Of a stretch of DNA of 64,000 nucleotides, positions 47,298 through 59,290 are shown one piece after another. The translations under genes and the position numbers were made by a program. Position 1 is the stretch's first letter. The number at the start of each line of letters is the position of its first letter. The DNA is from Costus lasius. Its lineage: Eukaryota > Streptophyta > Magnoliopsida > Zingiberales > Costaceae. The notes beneath the pieces are model-generated. The model searched no databases. It worked only from the letters and a program-made list of their open reading frames with translations, and was not told the origin of the DNA. The DNA is taken from assembly GCA_027563935.2 (NCBI GenBank), contig CM050447.1:79903461-79967460 (forward strand), written 5' to 3'.

Positions 47298-47575
47298 ATC
47301 TACAACATCATAATAGATCAATTACATCACATCCAAAGCATATATAAGTAGTGTATCACATTTACCTATATTAGTAAGTCTACAACATCATAATAAATCA
47401 ATTATATCTCATCCAAAACATATGTAAGTAGTGTACTATATTTACCTACATTAACAAGTCTACAACGATCAATTACATCACATCCAAAACATATGTAAGT
47501 AGTGTATGATATTTACCTACATTAACAAGTCTATAGCATCATAATATATCAATTACATCACATCCAAGACACACA
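47298..47575. repeat. Minisatellite, about 80-base unit, just over three copies
   Basis: Repeated phrases TCAATTACATCACATCCAAA, ATATGTAAGTAGTGTA and TTTACCTACATTAACAAGTC recur at intervals of roughly 70-90 bases. The rest of 46930-47297 shows no gene. Confidence 0.8.
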
Positions 47576-48262
47576 AATCTCCTTAGCTAAGTATGTATTA
47601 TGTAATCTTAGCAAACACTTAGTTAAGTATTTATTACAAAATCTTAGTAACACATCATGCTTACTGTCACGCCCTACTTCCCCGTTGCCTCCACGTAGGC
47701 AAATTCAGCGTGGGACTGTGCATCAGTCCCAAATTTTTTGGGCGTGCTGGCAGGAAGAGGCCTTGTCACCTCCTCCCTCAACCCTCATTGCAGAAGCGTG
47801 TTTGGATCATCTTCGATGGTGGTGAAGCTGCCAGAAGAGACTCATCGGAATAGGGAAAAACTCTTTTATTCAACAATAATAAGAGTTACAAAAACCCCTC
47901 TGATCCGCCTACTGGATCCCTCTCACTTGAAGCTCTCCCTGTTTTGCTCCCTCTCACCCTCTTGCTCAAAGCTCTCCTTGTTTTGCTCCTTCTCACGTCG
48001 GTAGCAGTTCTCACCACCGACTTACAAGCTCTCAGACCCAGCCTCCCGCTCACAGGTCCATATGGGCTTTCGCCCTGGAGGGGGCGCCCTCCCTGTCTCA
48101 GAGTGCTCTCGCTGCACAAGCGCTCTTCTCTGGACTGGATCTCGATCCCTTGATCGGATCTCTCAGGAGCTCCTCTCCCGGATCCTTCCTTGTCCGTCTC
48201 TCTCATCCCCTCGCCCTCGTCCGCTCATCGGACATATATAGGGAAAGAGACACTCTCGTGGG

Positions 48263-50027
48263 TGCACAGATACTCGAAGTAATAAAGAAAGATATCGAAC
48301 CACAGAGACCTTATTGTTAAGTACCAAATAGTTATATTCTTACTAGCTAAGCAATCGATTATAATGCAAGTAAATAATAGAAAGAACACAAAATCAGAGA
48401 GAAACTGGGACTAGGGTTTCATCCACCTTAATTTCAATGACTAGATATGAATAAAAGGTCATCAATCTAATTTTATCATGATAAAGACATAATTTACTTC
48501 ATAAAAGGATTATCTCACTTTCGTGCAGACAATCATGCAGGGACCAATCTTCACTTTCGCGCAAGATCTATCCCAAGCTGTAAATAAATAAATCATCAAT
48601 CAAAGAACTCAAGGATCACTTTCGTGCATCCGAATTCTAAGTTGATCATCTCAAGTGGAATCTCAAGGATCACTTTCGTGCATCCGAGTCTCAACACGGG
48701 TTCTACTTAAGGTTCTCCAACGTTCTGATCCTCATTTTCGCACAAGGTCTTCACGTTTAACAAAATAACTCAATCCTAGATTCAAATTATCAAACATGGT
48801 AATTATTCTTCTAAAATCAAGAAATAAGAACTAACCTAATTATAGACAATCATGCATGATAATAAGAAAACTATGGACAATTATAGACAATCATCACAAA
48901 AGTAGAATTATCATAATAAAACTATTCTGACAAAACAGAATTATCTAGTCATTAGAAATTAAAGGGATTACACCCCTATGTCCCAAAAGATGTCTAAGTG
49001 AGCATGGAAAAAGAGTTACAATAATCCATAATATCAGATTGATCAGAAATCAAAAGAAAGGAAAAAACAACTTTATAGCACGGCTATAATAGAAATTACA
49101 GCTGTAATTTCCTCCAAGAACCCGTAGTGAACAGTGCCAGCGCCCGCTCTTTCGTTGATTTCTCCTCCAATCGAGATCCTTTTTCTCTGAAACTTCTAGA
49201 GTATCGTCTCCTCCTCCAAGTGAAGCTTCCCCTCAAATTTCACGGCCGGAGATGCGCTGTACGCTTCCCGGCGGTGAAATTTATGGCGGTGGTGAAAAAC
49301 TCGATTTCTCCCTCGATAGTGGATGAAAATTAGGGCTTTCGCCCTTGGCGTGTTCTCCTCCTCGGAGGCTCTCGTTTTCCTTCTTACATCTTTGAATTTA
49401 AGGGCCTAGATCGTCCACAATTGATCACGCAAAAATCGGGCTTCAATTTGACCGTGGAAGTCGCGAGCTAGAAATAGAATTGCGGCCGTATTTTTCTTTA
49501 CGGCAGTGCCGTATTTCCTTTAAATTATTATGTACAGGATTCGACTAGAATTACGGTACCGCGGAAATGATTACGGCAGTGCCGTAATTTCTGAAAATCT
49601 CTCGGGTCGAAAGTTGCTTCAAAATACGGCACCGTGATTTTCATTACAGCGGTGCTGTAATCTCTAGAAAACTTTCTGTATGAAAATCACCCCAAAATAT
49701 GGCAGAGCTCTGAAATTACGGTAGTGCTCCAAATTCCGGTACAGTAATATAAATTATGGCCCTGCCGTAATTTGGTTTGTGGCTTCGTTTTGCGTGAAAT
49801 TTGTCCTGTAATCTTCTTGATGATGAGAATTCTTCTATGTATCTGATTTTGCTTGAAAACGCCTTAAAATCATGCCTTTTTTCCTGAAAATCATCAAAAA
49901 CTAAAATAGAAGTAGATTTTGCAATATTTGATAAAAAAAAAGCATAAAAATAAGCAAAGGAGCATAAATATGACACAAAAAGACCAATGAAATGACACAA
50001 AATATACTATAAATTTTGGTGTCATGA
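48263..50027 (-). repeat. 3' LTR of gypsy copy B
   Basis: Its left end (TGCACAGATACTCG) lies directly at the GTGGG duplication, about 16 bases short of the end seen at the 5' LTR (TGTTGTAGTCCACAAG). It has a palindrome array at about 49480-49775 and lacks about 75 bases that the 5' LTR has near 57020-57095. Differences from the 5' LTR are frequent, so the insertion is much older than the complete copia element. Confidence 0.82.
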
Positions 50028-50436
50028 AACACATAAGGCTCAAACTTTGCTTGTCCTCAAGCAAATAAATAGAATAAAGAACACTGCTAAGTATGGAAAA
50101 TATGCACTTTTATGAAAATATATTTCTAAAATATAATCACTCATGAAATATTCCACCAACTTTTTGCACAAAATTTCAGATAAATACATCGTCCTCCAAA
50201 ATCAATCTTTAAGATTCACAATTTTGATCAAATAAAATTTCGTAACTCGCATAATAAACAGAATCTCAGTTTCATGAATTCACCTAAGTTTCAGTTTAAA
50301 TCTATCATACTTTTGTTTACAGGAATAGGATATCCAAAATCTTTTTCCACATCAAAAATTTTCTTTTCTTCATTTTTCTTTTTATTCTATTTTTTATGGT
50401 ATGTACCCACATAGATACACACTTTTTATTTGGACT

Positions 50437-50590
50437 TCAACCCTTGTCTTCGGTACCACTGTTAGTTTTACACAGTGCCAAGTAGGGGAGTCATTTTTTT
50501 TTCTCTCTCTTTTTTTTATACACTTCAACCCATATCTTCGGTGCCACTGCCAATTTTACACAGTGCCAAGTAGGGGAGTCTCTCACTCTT
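50437..50590. repeat. Two-copy direct repeat in the 3' non-coding region of copy B
   Basis: The phrase ACACAGTGCCAAGTAGGGGA occurs twice, about 93 bases apart, each preceded by CTTCGGT(A/G)CCACTG. The same region of copy A lies beyond the window. Confidence 0.75.
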
Positions 50591-51767
50591 TCTGTGGATC
50601 TTGGATTCTCTCTTCCCAACAAATAGTAAGATAAACTAAACATCAACTAGGTTAATTAATTGACATCAATTCAAAAATTACACTCATATGCTCATTTTAT
50701 TCAAGAAAGATGTTTCACTCTTAGATTGCATTCATAAAACAACATACTCACCCAAAACCTTATACATCAATCAATGAAAGATTTCAACAAGTAGATATAT
50801 ATTGAAGAAATAAATTTAACATAATAGGAACATCTCCATTCACAGGTATGCATAAACATAGAAAAATTCACACACCTCTCATCACATGTATTTAAGTTAT
50901 AAAAATTTTTAAACATCAAAATATCAATATCAATGCAAAAGGTATGAAGCATGAAACTCATGTATTCAAAAGATGTAAAGTGATAGATTCAATAATCACA
51001 TAAGGCTCAAACAATGCAAAGGAGGTACAGTGATAAAAATTTTAGGAGTAGAAAAGTATAGATAATCATATCAAATCACAAGAAAGTGCAAACAATACTC
51101 ACAAAACTATGTAGCAAGCTCAATCATTGTCTGAGGTGTACCGTCAGGCTAAATGTGGTTGGGTCTTCAAAGATGCACTTCATGAAAATTTTTCCTGCAC
51201 AATTTTAAAGCACATAAGGCTCAGATCAAAAATAGTCTCTTACTTTAACTAAAAAAAATAGAAATCAGAGATATCGTCGGTGGTCCGAAGAGTGTTGATG
51301 TTGGCGAGAAGCAGAGGTGGAACAGATGCTAGCTGAAAAGCTGCTAGCAATGAAGAGGATGGTGCCGACAGTAGAGTGATGATGAGTAGTCTCCAGTGGC
51401 CTGCTAGAGACTACAGTCCTGGACGCAAAGTCGTCGGCTAGTGGGCAGCGAGAGATAGCACTGCCAAAATAAAAAAATTCAGTCACTAATGAAAATTCTG
51501 CTGCAAAAATAAAATCAATGGAAACAGAGGTAGCAGAAGAAGTAAGAAGCTGCTGATGGTATAATCCAGTGTCGACGGCTGGAAATAGTGATGTCAGAGG
51601 CAGTTGGAGTGGTGGTGGCTGGGCTGGCTAGAGGTGCTGCAAGGCTGGAGAAGAAGCTGCAGGTGTCCAAGGATAGCAGAGCAGCCTACTGATTCAGTTA
51701 TGAAAAATAGCTATACCCAAGAATAAGATTTAATGATCCATAAAGAAAATAGACAAAACCATGAGGT

Positions 51768-54025
51768 TGTTAGGGAATGCCGGGTGTAATTTAAAATTTT
51801 GCAGTCCCAGGACGCAGCGGAAGAAGCATTACACCCGAAACACATTCCAGTCCCAAGGATCTATGCGAGAGAGAAGACACAAGGATGTGTTAGAGATGTA
51901 CCTCTTTTGCTTGTCTAGATGTCGAAGTCATGTTGAAGGCGCCCAAGTGTTCGCCCTCTACAAGTATCCACGCGTCGACTCCTTGATCGTTGCTCCCTTC
52001 CACGCTTGGTGCTAGCCTCGGGAAGAGAATCAAGCCTTATGATATCTTTACTTCTCTTGCGCCACCTCCAAGATGAAAGCGCCAAGAGGAGATGAGGAGG
52101 AAGATGATGCCGCCAAGTTGCTTCCTTCTTCTTCTTTGCTTGCGCCACCTTCAAGCAAGGTGCGCCTATGGCCAAGGAAGGGAGAGAGCTTGTGGCAAGG
52201 AGATGCCACCAAGCACTAAGAGTCCTTGCGCCAAGAAGAGAGGGAGAGCAAGAACTTGCGGCTCCAAGGAAGAAGTTTGCGCCAAGCTTTATTTACTCTC
52301 ACCCCTTGCACTCCAAGTCTCTCCAAGAGATATGTCACCCCTCCTAGATGTAGTCCAGACAAATCAACCTTTTAGTGGGGAGACAAGGGTCCTATTAATA
52401 GGACAAGGGGCGGTTAGGGTAATGGCTAGGATTATGCCAAGTGGGCGGCTAGGATAAAGGAGTCTTGAGGTAAGGAAAGTCTCCAAGACTTTACCATAAA
52501 CCTCATTCAACCTATCCTAATTTGCCCAATGGCCATATCAGCCCAAGACATGCCTTAGAGGCATTCTTTCCATCCAAGGAGAAGGGCTAGGCGCAACATG
52601 CATGAGGAATTCGGCTAGGGTGGTGTCTTGGGAGAAACTAGGGTTTGAGGTAAGGTAAGTCTCCAAGATATTACCATATACCTCTTCCCTATATCCATAT
52701 GCGCCTAGGAACTTCCCATAAAAGTTCTCAAGCCATATCAGCCCCAAGACTTGCCTTAGAGGCAAGCATTCATTCCAAGGAAGAAGGGCTAGGCGCCCTT
52801 TACTTCCATAATGAAGCAAAGGCGCCTTCCTCACCCCATTATGCCCCTAGACGCCAATGGGGGTGAGATTTCTCCCCATTATACCCTTTTAAGCCAATTC
52901 CTCTTCATGACAACTAATTATTGGGCCTCATTGGATAATGAGCTAGCCCAAACTTCATGGCATGGGTTGATTAAGCCATTGGATCTAATCCAATGCAACC
53001 CTAATCCAAATGTGACCAATCTAGGTCAATTTCGGGTCAACCTGCCAAAAATGAAGTTTTGCTCCAATAACTTTCTTCCAACTCATCAGACCTATTGGCG
53101 CTGATGAAATCTTCCAAATTGATCCAAGTTATCCAATAACTTGATCCTAAGGCTTCTGATTAAAGCAACGCCAAGAGTCTATTGCGTGTGACCCCGTAGG
53201 ATCCATATGACGATGGCAATGATGTAAACATCATAAGTAGTGAGGGGTATCTAGCAACACATCACTACTACCCATGTCATAGGACTTAAGTCACTATGGC
53301 AACAACTCCTAACAAGCAACGAGGATTCCCATTGCATTACAGATCCCTTTGCCTAAGCTGATATCCTGCCATTGGATTAGTCTCGAGTTTATTATCCAAT
53401 GCATTGGTCATGACTCAACAAGTGTGGCCACACTTTCCTGTCATGCACCAATAAGGTGGGGCGCCCCGAGTGGATATCATGCTTCCAATAAGGAAGGGGC
53501 AAATCCTACTATTGGTCATCCATGTCTCTACGTGACTTATGACATGCCCAATGACAGTCGTTTTGATCTCCCAATTACGGAGAGACGTAAGACTGTATTA
53601 AAGCATAACCATCATCAAATCTAGACATGAATACCTCAAGTCTAAGGATCAATGCAAACCTCTTGCATGTGAGATTGACTTGTTGACTAGACAAGTCAAT
53701 CCTCATGGTGGATCACTCCAGTGCATCCAATGCACCTGTATGTCTGCGTTACTTGTGCCCCGCACATAACCAGCCCATACACCAGTCTCACATGTACCAA
53801 AGCTGTCCCATATCTGCTAAGGTACCTTGTCTGGGGATAGCTTATGAGAACGGATCCAATCCAAACTCCTGGGACATTATTTATGCAACTCAATACATCA
53901 ACGCAGGTAGAGAAGTCTGCATAATAACGATCAAGCCTATATAAAGAGTAATAGTTCTATCAAAGTATATTCAAACAATGCCTGACCATGTCCATACATT
54001 GGTCTTTAGGGCATATACACCAACA
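51768..54025 (-). mobile_element. Solo LTR of a copia family inside gypsy copy B
   Basis: 2258 bases from TGTTAGGGAATGCCGGG to GGGCATATACACCAACA, flanked by perfect GAGGT duplications (51763-51767 and 54026-54030). Copy A has the empty site at about 5790. It is related to the LTRs at 2001-4241 and 8818-10910: shared terminal TGTTGGTGTATATG, a conserved GGTGCTAGCCTCGGGAAG stretch near 52010, and TGCGCC/GGCGCC motifs at 51930-52290. It holds no gene. Confidence 0.87.
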
Positions 54026-54529
54026 GAGGTAAAATAAAACTTGTTCTTTCCGGGCGTATGAAAATTAAAGGATCAGTATCTATCAGGAATTTAAGGTATC
54101 AGCAGAAATGGGGCTAATCAGATTTCTAAGTGAAAAACTGTATAGTAGTTAATTAGATTCCAAAAGCTGCTATGCTTCCAAGAATGATCAGAAAATATTT
54201 TCATGAAAACAACAAATCCACGATAAAATGAAACATGTACTTCCAATTTCAAGTGAAAGATCAGAGTTTCAACTCATTGAAGCATCTCAAACACTTGTAA
54301 TAAAAATGCTAATCAGAATAGTCAAAAGAAAACTGCTGCAGAAATTAATCAAAATCGAAAAGATGCTATGTGTTACATGATGAACCATGGATTTAAAAAT
54401 TTAATAAAAATATCCAAATAATAGACAAAGATGAATAGTTCATGATTGTGCCAAAGATCAAAAATTTTCCCAACCCAGTTTCTTAAAAACACAGCAAGAA
54501 AACACTAAATCGAATAAGCAGATTGTAGA

Positions 54530-54830
54530 AAAACATTACGGGCGTAAAATTCCTTACGGCAGTGCCGTATTTTATATAAAACTTTCGGTTCAAAAATATG
54601 TAGGAAATACGGTACCATGAAAATTCTTACGGTACTGCTGTATTTTTCAAAGAACTTTCTGGTCAAAAATGCTCAAAAATACGGCAGGTGAAGTCAAAAA
54701 CGGTCTGAAATTACAGTACCGTAAAATTAATTACGGTAGTACTGTAAAAGATTAAAAACTGTCAGGCCAAAAATCAACCGAAATTACGACATCGTGAAAC
54801 AGATTACGGCAGTGCCGTATTTTGCCCAAA
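54530..54830. repeat. TTACGGC/GCCGTAA palindrome array, internal copy (gypsy copy B)
   Basis: Collinear with the array at 6295-6655 in copy A. Examples: TTACGGCAGTGCCGTATTTT at about 54555 and 54805. Individual half-sites have drifted (GGTACCATG, TACTGCTGTA). Confidence 0.75.
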
Positions 54831-54972
54831 ATTCAATTTTCACTGTAAAAAGAAAAGAAAAACTAATTCTAAAAATAAACTAAAATAAAAGAAATTAAGC
54901 AAAGTAAGAGTGCTTGGGTTGCCTACCAAGAAGCGCTAATTTTAGGTCCATAGCTTGACCAAAAATTAAATA

Positions 54973-56154
54973 TCATGGTGAAGCAGGTGGATCAGTACCA
55001 TAGTAAATAACATATAATTTTCTGCATTTTCGTTGTCCAAAAAGTTTAGCCACTAATCCAAATATCCAAAATATCATGTAAAATACAATTGACGTGGCTT
55101 TCTCAAATATGCAGAAATCAAAATCTTCAATTCCACTCAAAGGATATTCAATAATTTTCCTAAATTTGTAAGTAAGCAAAATCATTAGTCCTTTCTTCAA
55201 ATTTATATCTTCAATTGCAATGGAATTAGGACTTAGATCAAAAGATTCAAGTATTGGATCATCAAAATAATCTTTTTGTCTAACATTAGGTTCTTCAACA
55301 AAGCATAATTTTTCAAATAAATTAGTAGACATGGGCAAAGCATCAGAGTGAGATTCATCAATGTTTGTAATTTTCAAATCTTTTTCAACTTCCTCATGCT
55401 CACAATCAAATAATTTATCAATTTCAAAGTTATCAACAAAATTAGAGTAAGATTTTTCCAAATTAGTCCCCTCATATGTTTCATCAGATTTAACCACAAA
55501 TAATATATCATCAAAAGAATCTGTTTCATAACTATCACTAGAATCAAGAGGGGATTTTTCAGAATCAACCTTTTCCACAACTAAATTACCAAATGAATCA
55601 ATTTTACAATGATCAAAATCAGAGTGAGATTCATTAATGTTCACATAAGGCTCAATCTCAAAACAATCATAATCAGAGGGGGATTTTTCTAAATCAATTT
55701 CTTCAGTTTCCAAATCAAACTCAAATAAACAAGCTTGTTGTGCTAATTGGGTTTCTGAAATTTTCTTATAAGCTATTAAAGATTCTGCTTGAGAAGCAAG
55801 TTGACCAATTATCTCCTTAAGATCTTCAATTTCCTTACTTTGATTTGTCATGATTTGGTTTTGATTTGACATGAATTTTTTAAGCATGGATGCTAACTTA
55901 GATTTCTCAGTTTCCTCAAAGTATGGTTTAGAAACATGATTTGGAGGAATTAAAATTTGGCAATCAGAAGTATAATGATCAAAACATCCACAAATATCAC
56001 ATCAAATAGAAGAATAAGATGTCCTAGAAGGATGCATATAAGAGTGAAATTTTAATTTATATGCAAGGGTGCACAATGAATCGTCTTCATACTTACCTTG
56101 TGGCATATATACCTCACCTCTTTTAGTTGCCCACGAGTAGTGATTAAAAGACAT
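54973..56154 (-). pseudogene. Truncated gag-like protein of copy B, one internal stop
   Basis: From ATG 56154 the frame runs 394 codons to the stop at 54973, broken only by TGA at 56004-56002, where copy A has Arg before the zinc knuckle. The knuckle CDICGCFDHYTSDC (CX2CX4HX4C) follows directly. Then comes a probable coiled coil with repeated Gln/Glu/Ile (LKEIIGQLASQAES), an acidic region with EKSPSDYD and SYETDSFDDILFVV, and a C-terminal part with FDFCIFEKATSI that copy A has in a shifted frame. The capsid half of Gag is missing. The long retained frame across two old insertions suggests that the family's active copies encode this protein; its job is unknown. Confidence 0.72.
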
Positions 56155-56392
56155 ATCTTCAAATTTATCAAAAACAGAAAGATTATCCAACACCAATCAA
56201 TTAATTTTTTTTCAGAATATAAAAATTAAAAAATATAAAACACAAGCAAATTCAAAATTTTCAGAAATCACAGTTCTGTCACAACTTGTGAAATCCAAAA
56301 CCTGCAAAAACAAAAAACAAAGTTAAAACTAAAAATAAATAAAACTTAGTCTAGCAATACTAACAACTATTTTGATATTAACAAAACTAAGG

Positions 56393-56410
56393 TCCCCGGC
56401 AACGGCGCCA
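56393..56410 (-). promoter_or_regulatory. Primer binding site, tRNA-Asp type (copy B)
   Basis: The minus strand reads TGGCGCCGTTGCCGGGGA, identical to copy A. Confidence 0.88.
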
Positions 56411-56416
56411 AAAACT

Positions 56417-58248
56417 TGTTGTAGTCCACAAGTGCACAGATACTCGAAGTAAAAAGAAAGATATCGAACCACAGAGACCTTATTGTTAAGTACCAAATAG
56501 TTATATTCTTACTAACTAAGCAATCGATTATAATGCAAATAAATAATAGAAAGAACACGAAATCAGAGAGAAATTGGGACTAGGATTTCATCCACCTTAA
56601 TTTCAATGACCAGATATGAATAAAAGGTCATCAGTCTAATTTTATCATGATAAGACATAATTTACTTCATAAAAGGATTATCTCACTTTCATGCAGACAA
56701 TCATGCATGGACCAATCCTCGCTTTCGTGTAAGATCTATCCCAAGCTGTAAATAAGTAAATCATCAATCAAACAACTCAAGGATCACTTTCGTGCATCCG
56801 AATGCTAAGTTGATCATCTCAAGTGGAATCTCAAGGATCACTTTCATGCATCCAAGTCTCAACATGGGTTCTACTTAAGGTTCTCCAACGTTCTGATCCT
56901 CACTTTTGCACAAGGTCTTCACGTTTAATAAAATAACTCAATCCTAGATTAAAATTATCAAACATGACAATTATTCTTCTAAAATCAAGAAATAAGAACT
57001 AACCTAATTTCTTACAGTGAGTTCCTAATATTCAATTTTAGGGTTCCAAGTTCTCAAGCAAATCACCTTTCAATCTATATTGCGAAAACTCTAAAATCAT
57101 GCATGATAATAAGAAAACTATGGAGAATTATTGACAATCATCACAAAAGTAGAATTATCATAATAAAACTATTCTAACAAAACAGAATTATTTAGTCATT
57201 AGAAATCAAAGGGATTACACCCCCCATGTCCCAAAAGATGTCTAAGCAAGAATGAAAAAAGAGTTACAATAATCCATAATATCATATTGATCAGAAATCA
57301 AAAGAAAGGAGAAAACAACTTTACAGCATGGCTGTAATAGAAATTACAGTCATAATTTCCTCCAAGAACCTGCAGTGAACAGTGCCGGCGCCCGCTCTTT
57401 CATTGATTTCTCCTCCAATCCTCTGAAACTTCTGGAGTATTGTTTCCTCCTCCAAGCGAAGCTTCCCCTCAAATTTCACGGCCGGAGATGTGTTGTGCTC
57501 TTCCCGGCAGTGAAATTTAGGGCGGCAGTGAAAAACTTGATTTCTCCCTCGATAGTGGATGAAAATTAGGGCTTTCGCCCTTGGCGTGTTCTCCTCCTCG
57601 TAGGCTCTCATTTTCCCTCTTGCAGCTTTGAATTTAAGGGTCTGGATCGTCCGCAATCGATCACACAAAAATTGGGCTTCAATTTGACCGTGGAAGTTGC
57701 GAGCTAGAAATAGAATTACGGCAGTGCCGTATTTCCTTTAAGTTATTCTATACAGGATTCGACCAGAATTACGGTACCATGGAAATGATTACGGCAATGC
57801 CGTAATCTTTGGAAATCTCTCGGGTCGGAAGTTGCTTCAAAATACGGCACCGTGATTTTCATTACGGCGGTGCCGTAATCTCTAGAAAACTTTTCTGTAT
57901 AAAAATCACCCCAAAATACGGCAGGGCTCTGAAATTACGTTAGTGCTCCGAATTACGGTACCATAATATAAATTACGGCCCTACCGTAATTTGGATTATG
58001 GCTTCGTTTTACGTGAAATTTGTCCTGTAATCTCTTCTTGATGATGAGAATTCTTCTATGTATCTGATTTTTCTTGAAAACGCCTTAAAATCGTGCCTTT
58101 TTACTTGAAAATGATCAAAAACTAAAATAGAAGTAGATTATGCAATATTTGATAAAAAAAAGGCATAAAAATAAGCAAAGGAGCATAAATATGACACAAA
58201 AAGACCAATGAAATGACACAAAATATACTATAAATTTTGGTGTCATCT
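56417..58248 (-). repeat. 5' LTR of gypsy copy B
   Basis: About 1.83 kb, next to the primer site. On the minus strand it starts AGATGACACC, where copies A and 44898-46929 have TGATGACAC. It has a palindrome array at about 57700-57995 with GGCACCGTGATTTTCATTAC and TTACGGCGGTGCCGTAA. Short frames such as 57375-57569 recur in the other LTR (49127-49333) but carry no recognised domain. Confidence 0.82.
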
Positions 58249-59272
58249 GTGGGCTGCATCGTCCGCAGCCTCTTCCCCGCATGGACCGCGTCTACTCCCG
58301 TGTCCGAAATCCTCTCCGCAAGGCTCGATGCTCACGACGCTGTCAGCTCCACGTCCTTCATCGAGCAGCTGAAGAAGGACAAGCCGCCTGCTTCTTCCAT
58401 CGAACTCGCCAACGCCTTCGTTGATCCCACTTGAAGCCACGTCCGGATCATTCTGAAGACGAAGCCCTTCTTCTTTCTCTGCTGGAAACGGAGTCTACGT
58501 CCCTTCAAGACCTCTCGGCTGGCAAGTGCTGCTTGCACCCCTCGGCGTCCACATTTGCCACCCGAGGACCTCGCCCAAGCCGTCTCTGACTTCTCCACTG
58601 AAGACGAAGCTGCTGCCTTTTGCGTGCCGCTGGAATCCCCGAGCGTACCTACTGACGAAGCCTCCACGCGTGTCCCTTATCGCCGTCCGCATCTTCCTTC
58701 GAAGATGCCGCTCGCGACAGCGTGCATGGAGGAAGCCGAGGCCCGCCTGCCTCATGACTTCCAACTTGGGTCAATGCTCAAATCTCCTTGATCTGTGGCT
58801 CTTGACGTGGATATGGGCCGCCGCCCAATCCACTTGCTTCTAGCCTAGCCCATCTGCAATCGGGCATCACATTCTCCCTGGACAAACCTGGACGTCGCCC
58901 TCAACATCCTCTTTCGGGTACTTCGTCAGAGCACCACTTGTGCTCATGGTCCGACACACCTCGTAGTTACCGAAATCTCATCGTCGCCCTCCTGGCGACG
59001 GTATCAGAGCCTCTTGCTCTGGAAAGGGCCTCGCAGACCCTTCATCGATGTCTCGCATACGTCAGAATCCTCGTCACCCACCTAGTGACGGCATAGGAGC
59101 CTCCTGCTCTAGGTAGAGGTCCCACTGACCTCTCATCGTCGCCCACTTAGCAACAGCATCAGAAAGAGGCGGCGGATGCTCACGCCTCCTGTCTTTGTTG
59201 ATGCGCCGCCTGCGCACTTGTTACCCACTATAGTAGCATCGTCATCCTCCGTCTATCACCACGTCATCGAAA

Positions 59273-59287
59273 CCTGCTCTAATACCA
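59273..59287 (-). promoter_or_regulatory. Primer binding site of the short-internal element
   Basis: The minus strand reads TGGTATTAGAGCAGG three bases inside the 5' LTR, one base different from the usual TGGTATCAGAGC tRNA-Met site. The opposite end of the internal region has the purine tract CCAGGGAGAA (58872-58881). Confidence 0.75.
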
Positions 59288-59290
59288 GTT

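Larger units (their letters stand above)
48263..58248 (-). mobile_element. Gypsy-type non-autonomous element, copy B, with a nested solo LTR
   Basis: GTGGG flanks lie at 48258-48262 and 58249-58253. On the minus strand: 5' LTR (58248-56417), tRNA-Asp-type primer site (56410-56393), a gag-like frame (56154-54973), the internal palindrome array (54830-54530), a long non-coding 3' region, and the 3' LTR (50027-48263). The solo LTR 51768-54025 interrupts the non-coding part. No RT, integrase or protease motif was found. It is collinear with copy A, and the missing capsid and pol are the same in both, so the loss predates their insertion. About 7.7 kb without the nested LTR. Confidence 0.85.
47665..58871 (-). 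repeat. 3' LTR of the short-internal element, split by gypsy copy B
   Basis: The two halves are 47665-48262 (598 bases) and 58254-58871 (618 bases), joined by the GTGGG duplication of the nested insertion (48258-48262 and 58249-58253). The uninterrupted LTR at 59291-60467 reads CTCTCGTGGGTTGCGTCGTC across the same point. Confidence 0.88.
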
